64,000 nt of DNA from Pseudofabraea citricarpa (lineage: Eukaryota; Ascomycota; Leotiomycetes; Helotiales; Dermateaceae), in contig JAPWGK010000005.1 of NCBI GenBank assembly GCA_029641185.1, positions 1,612,001-1,676,000 on the forward strand, in the 5' to 3' direction. The position numbers were made by a program, and so were the translations under genes. The notes under the pieces were generated by a model. That model was given only the letters and a program-made list of their open reading frames with translations. It had not been told where the DNA came from and ran no database searches. Below are positions 55,585 to 64,000 of the stretch, in pieces (position 1 is the first letter of the stretch; each line of letters starts with the position of its first letter).

Positions 55585-58203
55585 ATGGGAATGTGGCCCT
55601 TCAGAAGGAAGAGCAATCGCAAACGATCGCAGGCTAGTGGGGCAATCATACAACCATCGGATGGGGAGACAATGCATCATGCGGCTGCAGGAACGTTGCG
55701 GGACGGCTTATATCCTACCGAGATGACTTCGTCGGGCCCTGAGCGGAGAAGAAGCAGGAGGGATAGCCGGGGGAAACGTAGATCATCAAGGGAGTCTAAG
55801 AAATTGCAAAGAAACCCGGACAGGCAGCGTACATATAGCTTCTCGCCCGGACGAAACGACACCATAAGGGTAGCTCGAGATGTGCACCATCAACATCCGG
55901 TACCACCACTGCCAGCCAACATCAAGTCGGGCGGAGTGAGATCGAAGACAACCACCGACCCGATCACCATCAATAGACCGCAGCTGCGTTCCAGTACGCA
56001 ACCAGATATGAGCGTCGACGAGGATTGGCAGCGGGTGCCCACACTACACAAGAGAACGGGTCAGGATCTGAGTTGGAGGAAATCGAGCAAGAAGAGGCGG
56101 AAGGAGGAGCACAATCGAGAAGCAGAGATCAGGGCCATGGCTTCCTCGATGCCCACTCGACCGGCGACAGACTCCACAGGGTCTGGAAGACCGCTGAAGA
56201 GAGATTCAAAGAAGATGCGGACAGGATTAAACCACAGCCTCCACAACCCTTCGTCAGATATATCGCTCCCAACTGCGGAATCGATGCACTCTTCACTCTC
56301 GTCAAAATCCAATGACTCGATGTCATACAAGGTGACTGCGTTTGACATGCTCGCACCCCGCCCCACGATTCGTTACTCTGAGTGCCCTCGCTATGTTCCT
56401 GGCGCGAGCGGGTTTGGCCCTGCTGCCGCAGATGGCCGAAGAGGTAGACTTTCAGAGCGTATACATATTCCGCAGGAAACACTGAAGGCAAACAAGAGGG
56501 TGGAGGAGCTTGCAGATGGTCTTGATGCGGGAGATTTACGAGAGCTCATGGAGCGGGACCAGAGAAGGAGGGAGAAGAAGAAGATGGCAGACATAATCAA
56601 GATGGAGAGAAGATTAGCCAGAAGACAAGAAAGACAGAGGGCTGCAGAGGCGGAAGCAGAATCTTCCGGTAGTACGCCGCCACCCAATATGGAAAGAGGT
56701 GTCCTTGGAAGGGAGGTCCTCGGATTAGGAATAGGGACATCCGCCGTTGTAACGTCAAGTAAACGGAAAGGGTCCAATGCTTCTCTAGATGAACGTGGCA
56801 AGCGGCCAGCAGAGCTCTATCGACAAGAATCCGAACAGAGTGGGCATAGTGCACATGCTCATTTCCATCGCAGCGATAGTCTGGTAACAGAACAAAGCCC
56901 AACCACTGAGCGTGAAGAGGCTGTTGTTGGAACTGCTCAGGTCGGAATGGTCTCAAAGGCTAATGTTTCTCCGCCACCTTCGCCCAGAAGCCACACTAGA
57001 GGAACTTCAAATATCTCAGAGATCATGGATCTCGAGGCGTCGCAGAGCGCTACACCTGTCAAGCCTGCATCTGTCAGACGCGCCTCGGAGAGCCCAGTTC
57101 GCCCACCTCAGTCATGGACTTCATTCTTCAAAAGACGCTCCCGAACACCAAAACGTGGATCGACACCCTCCTCATTTTCAAACGCATCAAGAGATTCAAT
57201 GCAACGAGATTCTTTGAATAGTGCTGCCAGTGCCCAGGTTCCGACAATGAACAGTTATAAACCCATCAAGTTTGCTTCCAGCGTCCCAAAACGGACAATG
57301 TCTAAATTTAGAGAACATCTTCCCGAACTACCATTGTCACCACCGGATTCAAGAGTCCAATCACCAGAAGCTGATGACGTTCCTCCTATTAGAGCAGATT
57401 ATCCCAAACCTGGCCATGGTTCATCTAACCATGATCAACAACTTCGTCATGATACACCTACTAGTAATTACCAGACCGTAGATTCCATGCGGCTACATGC
57501 CGAAACACCAACCAGCGGCCATAGATCTATGGAAGCAGTCTCGCCAGAGCCGGTAGCAGTCATGTCGCAATCACTCGCATCGATCGACTCTGAAGGATCA
57601 TGGTTATCTGGCCGCAAAGCTGGCTCAAAACGAGGCTCTCTGCAAGTTATAACCAATCCTCTGCGTGATAGTGCCAGCTCGTTGCAAAGACGGTATAGAG
57701 AATTCTCGGAATCAGCCGAGGAGCTTGGAATTGCAGAGGATGAGTACTTCAGCCGCTTGACACCTGGCCCGGAAGATCAATTCAAGATTGGCGATCAATC
57801 CGACCACTCTGGAGGCCAGCCAATGGCATCTAGTGATGAAGAGGACGTTGACAGCCCTTCCAGTCCAAAATCACCCCAGACAAAATGGGGTGCTGTAGCA
57901 AGACGTCCAACTGTTGTCCACCACGAACCTCGAGCCAAGTCTAGAGAGGTAAAGCTCACTGAATATTTAGAAGAAGATGGCAGTGAAACAGCCGGCGAGA
58001 CTCCTGGGGATCTTAAACGGTCTAGTTACGGAATGGGCGATGATACGGATGCTGATACTGGGTTGGAAAGAGCCACGAGCATCGACCTCGGCCGAGGGCA
58101 CGTCCGCCGTATCAGTGCTGGAAGCGCGAGATTGCTGGATTTAAAGCCAACTCTGACAGGAGAATCTTCCAAAAGAGATTCGCAGAGGCTTACATCCGCA
58201 TAG
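55585..58203 (+). CDS. Conserved-looking hypothetical protein, 872 aa, largely disordered
   Basis: One intron-free frame starts MGMWPFRRKSNRKRSQASG and ends SKRDSQRLTSA. It is rich in S, R, K, E and P, with many RRxS and SP sites suggesting heavy phosphorylation. Segments that look structured or conserved are TAFDMLAPRPTIRYSECPRY (about 250-270), a charged helix or coiled coil at about 310-360 (ELMERDQRRREKKKMADIIK, then ERRLARRQERQRAAEAEAE), PPQSWTSFFKRRSRTPKRGS, LPELPLSPPD and SLQRRYREFSESAEELGIAE. There is no signal peptide, membrane span or known catalytic motif. The basic N-terminus and short linear motifs fit a nuclear or cortical scaffold, but I cannot name a function. Coding status is supported by length, composition and low stop density in one frame only. 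The ATG at 55585 follows a pyrimidine-rich leader; a second ATG (55591) is two codons in. Confidence 0.85.
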   Translation: MGMWPFRRKSNRKRSQASGAIIQPSDGETMHHAAAGTLRDGLYPTEMTSSGPERRRSRRDSRGKRRSSRESKKLQRNPDRQRTYSFSPGRNDTIRVARDVHHQHPVPPLPANIKSGGVRSKTTTDPITINRPQLRSSTQPDMSVDEDWQRVPTLHKRTGQDLSWRKSSKKRRKEEHNREAEIRAMASSMPTRPATDSTGSGRPLKRDSKKMRTGLNHSLHNPSSDISLPTAESMHSSLSSKSNDSMSYKVTAFDMLAPRPTIRYSECPRYVPGASGFGPAAADGRRGRLSERIHIPQETLKANKRVEELADGLDAGDLRELMERDQRRREKKKMADIIKMERRLARRQERQRAAEAEAESSGSTPPPNMERGVLGREVLGLGIGTSAVVTSSKRKGSNASLDERGKRPAELYRQESEQSGHSAHAHFHRSDSLVTEQSPTTEREEAVVGTAQVGMVSKANVSPPPSPRSHTRGTSNISEIMDLEASQSATPVKPASVRRASESPVRPPQSWTSFFKRRSRTPKRGSTPSSFSNASRDSMQRDSLNSAASAQVPTMNSYKPIKFASSVPKRTMSKFREHLPELPLSPPDSRVQSPEADDVPPIRADYPKPGHGSSNHDQQLRHDTPTSNYQTVDSMRLHAETPTSGHRSMEAVSPEPVAVMSQSLASIDSEGSWLSGRKAGSKRGSLQVITNPLRDSASSLQRRYREFSESAEELGIAEDEYFSRLTPGPEDQFKIGDQSDHSGGQPMASSDEEDVDSPSSPKSPQTKWGAVARRPTVVHHEPRAKSREVKLTEYLEEDGSETAGETPGDLKRSSYGMGDDTDADTGLERATSIDLGRGHVRRISAGSARLLDLKPTLTGESSKRDSQRLTSA

Positions 58204-59837
58204 AGGGGAGAGCTGCTGACTGAAGCCGGGGAGGATTAAACACTTAACGACCATTTATGACTTGACCAAGACGAGCACGACACTCCTTCAACTTTTATTT
58301 CTTTATTTTGATTTACCAGCAGTCGACAACGGCACCCACACTCCTTTGAATTTCCTTAAACTCTCATATCAACCACGCTCATTACACCAATTTTCCTTGG
58401 ACCGACAACTATCTCTGTCATTCGCTTCAACTTTTCTATTTACACCCGCTCCGTCTTACGTCAAGTCATATTTTGGTCAGCCGTGTTCTATCTGCAACCA
58501 GTCTCGGTCAAACAGCGTCAACTCATCTCAGCCTACGATCTACTTCACCCAAGTCTCATATCAGAGCTCTGCCATTTTACAACGAATACCACGAGAATTT
58601 TTCATGCACTTCATGTAGCGAGTATTGATTCCCCCCACGGCACATAGAATTTTTGCGCGCTTTGTTTTTTTGTTTTTTTGTTTCGCGTTGTTCCTGGGTC
58701 CTGTCGGAACCCATAGTACAGAGAGAAGGTTTATTGGGGTGTAATGGGGTTCAAGGCAAGGGTAAAAAATGATGTTTTCAGGTATCACTCCTTCTGTTTA
58801 AGGACCCTGGGGGGCATTGTTCTCAACATAACGGGACCATTTGTATCTTTGTAAAGGTACCGGCATAGTGGGTTACATATTGTATGTAGTAGAACAAAAG
58901 GAGTGAGCTATGGCTATAGCAAGAGCAGGCAGGCAGGCTCTCGGATGGTGCGAGGTGCTCTTGTACAGAGTGTCAAGGATCAGTAGCTATCAGTTCTACT
59001 CTATTGACATAAAATAATTGAGCTTTTGCAGCTGCACATAATATCTCTCTTTGTTTATTGTGTTTTTGTCTGTATCGAGGCTCAAACCGACTCCGTCTCT
59101 CTCTTGTGTCCTTCTGCTCCAGACTGAAGCCGGCAAGATGCTCGCTCATGTGTGGGGGTGGCTGGCAATTGAAGGTTTGCAGCACGTCATCCAGAAATCA
59201 CGTGAAGAGGGTGTCAAGAGGGTCACCGCCGCGGGGTTCATGCACAAGTGTGTGTTGATAAGCATCTGAATCCAGGCCTTTTTGCTTCGAGTCGCATAAC
59301 TAATCCATCATCCTCTTCTTCTCAACTTCCCCCTTTCAACTCACAACACGCAAGCAAATCATCAAACAGGTATGTAAGCAATCTCATTGATTACCGCTTT
59401 TCACGTCCTGCATTGCGACTTCCAGCCTTTTCTTTCGAGTGTTGAAAGCTGGAGTCGCGATTGCATAACCAAGCAACAACCCCTCCGCAACCACGAACAA
59501 CGACCACGAACGAGCACTCGAAGCCCACCAGACGTTGAGTAAGCGGACTCCAGGTCTATTTGGAATAATTGGACGATATCACAACATTTGCAGGCGCAGA
59601 GCACAACCCAGAGCGTACGGTTTGAATCAAGACGGTCTTTCAAAGAAAGCTGGTTGCTTACTCATCGGCATCTCTGCTTTCGCGTCATCGACCAGAAGCA
59701 TCTTCTGCTTCGAAATCAACACCGAAAACCAATCAAGCCCACGAAACTCCCCCCATCGCCTCCATCCTTCTCAATCTGTACAATACGCACTTCCCAGACC
59801 AACCTATTTAATTCCACGGCCTCTCTTTGCATTATTC
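58204..59837. other. Intergenic, 3' UTR of the 872-aa gene and leader of thioredoxin
   Basis: A 118-codon frame at 58262-58618 lies within the probable 3' UTR and has no family signal. The frame of the thioredoxin first exon is open upstream to a TTG at 59535, but contains no ATG before 59838. No repeat or RNA gene is apparent. Confidence 0.5.
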
Positions 59838-60457
59838 ATGTCACTCTTCTTCAGAACCTCGAAGCTCACTGTATCTTCAACCTTTAGATCATCAATTCCA
59901 ACCTCTTCTATCACTACAAGAAACAGCTTCGTCAGAAACTTTACCAACTCTTCTATCAAAATGGGTGTCCACAATCTCTCAAAGTACGTACTTACAATCA
60001 ATCGCTCGTTCCGCTTGCATGCGGACGATTCTCTTTTCCCCAACCTTCCTGACGACGGGAAATGAACATAGCTAACATAATAATTATAGCAAGGCTGAAT
60101 TCTCCAGCGCATTGAAGGATAACAACATCGTCGTTCTTGATGCATTCGCGACCTGGTGCGGACCTTGCAAGGCCATCGCTCCTCAAGTCGTCAAGTACGT
60201 TTGCCTCTCATCCCCTCAAAAAAAAAAAAAAAACAAAGACTTACAACGTAAACAGGTTCTCGGAGGAATTTCCTTCCGCACACTTCGTCAAGATCGACGT
60301 CGATGAGGTCCCAGACGTTGCACAGGAACTCGGCATCCGCGCCATGCCCACCTTTTTGATTTTCAAGGGCGAGGAGAAGATCGCCGAGGTCGTGGGAGCC
60401 AACCCCAAGGCTCTGCAGGCTGCTATCGAGAAGGCCGTCACTGAGGCCAAGGCTTAG
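59838..60457 (+). CDS. trx: Thioredoxin with optional mitochondrial presequence
   Basis: Three exons (59838-59983, 60090-60194, 60256-60457) encode 150 residues from the first ATG or 109 from a second in-frame ATG at 59961. The active site is [13 protein letters not shown] (C72 and C75 of the long form, C31 and C34 of the short), followed by [31 protein letters not shown] with the cis-proline MPT. This is a complete thioredoxin fold that reduces protein disulfides using thioredoxin reductase and NADPH. The first 41 residues ([19 protein letters not shown], then [16 protein letters not shown]) have arginines, serines and no acidic residue, the mark of a mitochondrial targeting sequence. The second start gives MGVHNLSNK, a normal cytosolic thioredoxin N-terminus. 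Two products from one mRNA are therefore likely. Introns of 106 and 61 nt are GT-AG; the second contains an A15 run near its middle. Confidence 0.93.
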
Positions 60458-61143
60458 ATATGAACTACATGGGTACATACCAGAGAAAAGAAGCAGTAGC
60501 ATATAAGGGTGGGGAGAGGGAGTCGTTTTCGTGTCTGACGGATGGACAGGATAGCTCGCGTTGCTTTGCACGAGATTATTTGGAATAGGCTGGGGACATG
60601 CAATGCATTGCTGGGGAGGATGGATAGAGATTATTATCTATCGATACCTACCTTAGCATGGAGGAAATGAATAAACACAATATAAAACAAAAAGAAACTT
60701 CTTGGGGTTTGAGCTCGCTGACTTGTAGTTGATTTGCAATTCACGCAAGCAAGTGAAGTGTCAAGTTGAATTAAGATCCTTCGGAACACTCAATTAACCT
60801 CTACATCTTCCTTAGTGAGTAAGGTCTGTATAGATATTTCAGGAACATTGAAGAAAAAGTACGCCGAACAGTGCAGGAACCTGTGCTCGTCGAGGATATT
60901 GATTGTACGGACAGAGCAAAAAAGTATATTTTCATCTGCATTTCCACTTCAACGTCTACAAGACGCGAGTGATACAAAAAGACCCCAGCCCCTTTTGTAA
61001 ACCCTCCAGCTCCAGAAAAACGCCGCCATGCATGGGTATATAATCTAAACTCTCACCTCGTCTCTCTCTCTCTCATCCTATGCCGAAATCCAATTCGATT
61101 TTCTCATAACCGCTCACGAAATCATACCGTACCAACCCGTCAC
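60458..61143. other. Convergent intergenic region between thioredoxin and GCP4
   Basis: It holds both 3' UTRs. A (TC)n run lies at about 61060-61078. No gene is supportable. Confidence 0.5.
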
Positions 61144-63454
61144 TTAATACCGGTCCTCGTCACTATCCAGCTCAAAGTCATCCCCTTCGGCGCCTCCACC
61201 ACCCCTCGTCCCATCAAACCACGAGCCAAAATCAAGCTTCATGAGCAGGCGATCAACCCTGCCGACCTTCGCCGGCACGTAGGCGCCCTCGTCGGCGAGC
61301 ACGAGCTCCTGATAGCCATCGAGCCAGCCCTCCTTCTCCTGGTCGACATCACGGAGGCTCCTGACGAGCTGCTCGATGGCGAGCTTGACTCGCTGCGCGA
61401 TGATGCCCAGCTGCTCCTTGACGTCTTGCTCTTCCTTGTGGAAATCCGAGAAGGCGTCGACGACGCCCTGGTCGGCTTCGAGGTCGAGCGAGAGCCAGAT
61501 GGCGTAGATGCGGTGCACGAGCGCGACGAGGTGGTCGATCTGCTGCAGCAGATGGTACAGGGGATCTGTGAAGGACGGCGTCGTGAGGAGCAGGCTGCTG
61601 GACAGGGCTGTGAGGTACCTGCGGTGTGCGTCTGCCAGGGTTTGGGGATCGTGCGTGTGGCTGATTCCTGTTCGCATCGTAGATTCTTCTTTGCCCGCTT
61701 GCATCCAGATGTCTTCTTCTTCGTTTTCCTCTTGGCTTCCCGGCGTGCTTGGCCGAGATGAATCGCCCGTCAGCCAGATCTTGAAGCCAGACCACGTCCC
61801 TTCGACGACCTCGCCTTGGAAATATGCTTCGGTTTCGCCGAGGAAGAATACTGCGGCGCTGCTCGTTGCCCATACGCTACGCATCGCTGCAGATCGCTCA
61901 TTGGCTCGTTGCCGCTGCGTCAGGACTTTATTTCGTCCGATGGTTGAGCTTCCATGTGGTGGTCCAGGTGGTGCTGGGTGGTCCCGCCGTAATGCTGTAA
62001 TCTTCCATAGATCCGTCAGACGGAGATGTGCGCGGTGGATGGATAGCAGGTATGCGTTTATGCTCGAGTAGCTTTGCAGGTCTCCCGGAGCAAGGAACAA
62101 ATCCAACGGTGAGGGGATTTGCATTGTTAAAATAACCGGTACTGATAGGAGCAGGTTTCTGAATGGTGTCGAAACAATCTTTGACTGTGAAGATAGACTG
62201 CTTTTCATTGGAGTGGCAGTGTTGGCTTTGGTGATGACCAGTTGCACGAGATCTCTGGCAAGCTCAAGCTGTTCGTCTTCATCCTGATCTTCATTTTGGC
62301 TCTGCAAGGAAGCCAGAGCAGCCCAGGTTCGTGCTAGGATGGCAGAAACCTCGCCTTCCTTAACAACCACGTTACCAAGCCCATCACGTTTCTCATAGCC
62401 TATATTATCGGCTCGTCTCCATCGTGATCGGATCTTCTCGTCCGCTTCGGTGATCAAAGCAATTGCAAATTCACCACGGCCGAGAAGGAAGAACTCTCTG
62501 AGTAAAGCCAGTATCTCGATCACTTTCTTTAGCGGTAGAAGTTCTTGAAGGGTCGTTTGTGACAATGAGAGTCGAATAGATGCGATTACCCTCGAGAAGT
62601 TGGCGCTATTGATCGGGAATTTCAGCGTTGATAATTGCTGCAGGTGTGAAGAGAGGAGATCAAGTTCTGGAGATGTCGTGGTTGAAATCCCCTTCACTCG
62701 AATGTGGTTCAGAGAACGACCAATAAAGAGTAATGATGATGCTGTGGGTGCAGTGACAAATGCTGGCAGTAATTCGCCATTACTGATATATTGCTGGTTC
62801 TCGTGTTAGAATCTCTCAATTTGAACTTGAATTTTGGTCACATACCTGTTCATCACCGACCTCTTTCTGGACCACGAAGAAATCCTCCCTCCCAAAACTC
62901 GGTAGGCGCCCATATAAGATCCAAGCCGAAATCTGCTTCAACCAAGCAGTCTCAGCAACCTTGACAAGACTCAAAGCCGCCTCCTCGATATCCACATATC
63001 CAGTTTGTACCGCGTCACACAGCTTGTCGATGATCATAGCACCTGTACATTTTTTCTGCATCATGAATTCCTCCACCTCTAGAAACCACTCCATTCTCCT
63101 TGTCCATCCCGAGAACTGACCCACCACAGCCGTTAAGGGCACGATATTATACGCCCCCACGCTCCCCGCATCCTTTCGCAGTATGCCATCCTCAACCTCG
63201 AGGATCTTCCTCTGGAACTGTGCCAGATGCACGGAGCTTATGGCGGTCGCAACAGCCTGGCAGATACTGGAAGAGTGCGTCGAGGCAATACTGGAGGTAT
63301 GCGCGATCAGCTTGCAGTGCAGCTCGCTCAGGTGGGCGATTGATGCGAGGAGGGCTTTTTCCGGAGGGGAGAGAATCGAGGTCGGGGATGAGTGGTCGGC
63401 GGTGAGGATTGGAGAGGGGTGGCCGGAGAGGGAGAGGAGGATTTCGTGGAGCAT
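61144..63454 (-). CDS. Gamma-tubulin complex component GCP4 (Spc97/Spc98 family)
   Basis: Two coding exons (63454-62846 and 62793-61144) joined by a 52-nt intron encode about 752 residues. The N-terminus MLHEILLSLSGHPSPIL is typical of GCP4. The GRIP1 region contains LPLTAVVG-type sequence (NIVPLTAVVGQFSGWTRRME) and ISAWILYGRLPSFGREDFFV, then across the intron EQQYISNGELLPAFVTAPTA and LLFIGRSLNHIRVKG. The GRIP2 half includes LREFFLLGRGEFAIALITEA, LDLFLAPGDLQSYSSINAYL and LRLTDLWKITALRRDHP, ending in an acidic tail. In filamentous fungi GCP4-6 are non-essential subunits that help shape the gamma-tubulin ring complex for microtubule nucleation at spindle poles and septa; budding yeast lacks them. 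A GT-AG pair at 63529-63467 upstream of the ATG suggests a 63-nt intron in the 5' UTR, which ends CCTAG 12 nt before the start. Confidence 0.92.
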
Positions 63455-64000
63455 GGCTGCTGAAGACTAGGTAGGTAGAAGAGTAGTCAGTACGAAATCC
63501 CCCGATATGGTGCCTCGGATTGTACTCACCTTCTCTCTTGGAGGGGTATCTCGTTCTGCCGGTCTTTGATCTTGTCGACTATATCTTGCGTAAGTAATAC
63601 TATGGAACCGACGATCTCGAATCGGCACATCGATTCATGGCATGGCTTCACGGGACTGGGGCTTAGACTGCCAAGGGCTTGCAAGGTGAAGGGTTGGTCG
63701 GAATTGAGGTTCAACTTCTATTTACTGACGTCGCGTTCGGTCATCTGAAGACGCGACTTTAGCGAATCCCTTCTTCAGAGAGTGAGACGAGCACTTTCTA
63801 AAAAGTCTGATGCGTGCATATGATCATTATGTCATAAAATTGTACCCGCGATAATCTGAGTGGAACAGAATAAATGTCATTCTTTACGGATATATGAATA
63901 CTAGTTTTGATTGATAAAAACGCAGCTGTCGCAACAATGAGCTCATCTCAGCTAGGGAGTACGTCCCCTAAGCTCCTGGCATAGGCGAGGAACTATCACT
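63455..64000. other. 5' UTR/promoter of GCP4 and right edge of window
   Basis: It includes the likely 5' UTR intron of GCP4 (63467-63529, GTGAGT donor and CCTAG acceptor). An antisense-direction frame at 63526-63714 is probably leader sequence. Nothing else is recognisable to the window end. Confidence 0.45.

Noticed and set aside
58262..58618. 118-codon ORF just after the 872-aa gene
   Set aside because: It lies within 60 bp of the stop codon in what is probably the 3' UTR and has no recognisable features.
59535..59837. Longer thioredoxin N-terminus from 59535
   Set aside because: The first codon is TTG and no ATG precedes 59838, where a typical targeting sequence begins.
1..64000. CRISPR arrays, bacterial operons, rRNA genes, polyketide or peptide synthetase clusters
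   Set aside because: No regularly spaced direct repeats with unique spacers, no ribosomal RNA signatures and no megasynthase domains were seen. The simple repeats are tandem, without spacers.

Overview
This 64-kb window is nuclear DNA of a filamentous ascomycete (Pezizomycotina). The evidence is short GT-AG introns (mostly 46-60 nt), widely spaced monocistronic genes, a decayed Tc1/mariner-type transposon with RIP-like C-to-T and G-to-A changes, and gene families typical of moulds: a pair of myosin-motor chitin synthases, a Zn2Cys6 regulator and a GCP4-type gamma-tubulin complex subunit. The gene set suggests a leotiomycete-like mould, but the class is only a guess. No bacterial operon, CRISPR array, rRNA gene or secondary-metabolite core enzyme is visible.

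Layout. 0-6.2 kb: the 5' end of a syntaxin-18/Ufe1-like SNARE gene (minus, cut by the window edge), a QDR-type MFS exporter and a Zn2Cys6 transcription factor (both plus). 6.2-9.4 kb: no supportable gene, only short WD40-like scraps. 9.4-22.5 kb: two giant chitin synthases, class VII (minus) and class V (plus), head to head across a 1.9-kb shared promoter. 23.5-26.2 kb: an aldo/keto reductase (minus) whose second intron holds a 1,370-bp transposon sitting directly on the 5' splice site. 27-31.8 kb: the mitochondrial fission adaptor Mdv1 (minus), chorismate mutase (plus) and Bcp1/BCCIP (minus). 32.3-36.4 kb: a small hydrophilic protein (minus), thymidylate synthase (minus) and an Ayr1-like short-chain dehydrogenase (plus). 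37.4-40 kb: an unrecognised 170-aa ORF with repeats beside its stop, and a broken MYND-finger gene. 43-49 kb: an SH3-domain single-pass membrane protein and a CLC chloride/proton exchanger. 49-55.6 kb: a 6.6-kb stretch with no gene but many simple repeats. 55.6-64 kb: an 872-aa disordered protein, a thioredoxin with a probable optional mitochondrial leader, and GCP4 (minus).

Most genes are housekeeping genes with separate jobs. The one clear functional pair is the chitin synthases, which probably share regulatory DNA and cooperate at hyphal tips. I did not find a convincing undescribed multi-gene system. The most informative odd features are the transposon at the aldo/keto reductase splice site, the nonsense codon inside the MYND finger, the likely dual-start thioredoxin, the repeats next to the 170-aa ORF, and a tRNA-like relic near 49.35 kb. 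Exon borders were set by eye from splice consensus, reading frame and family resemblance, with no transcript data.
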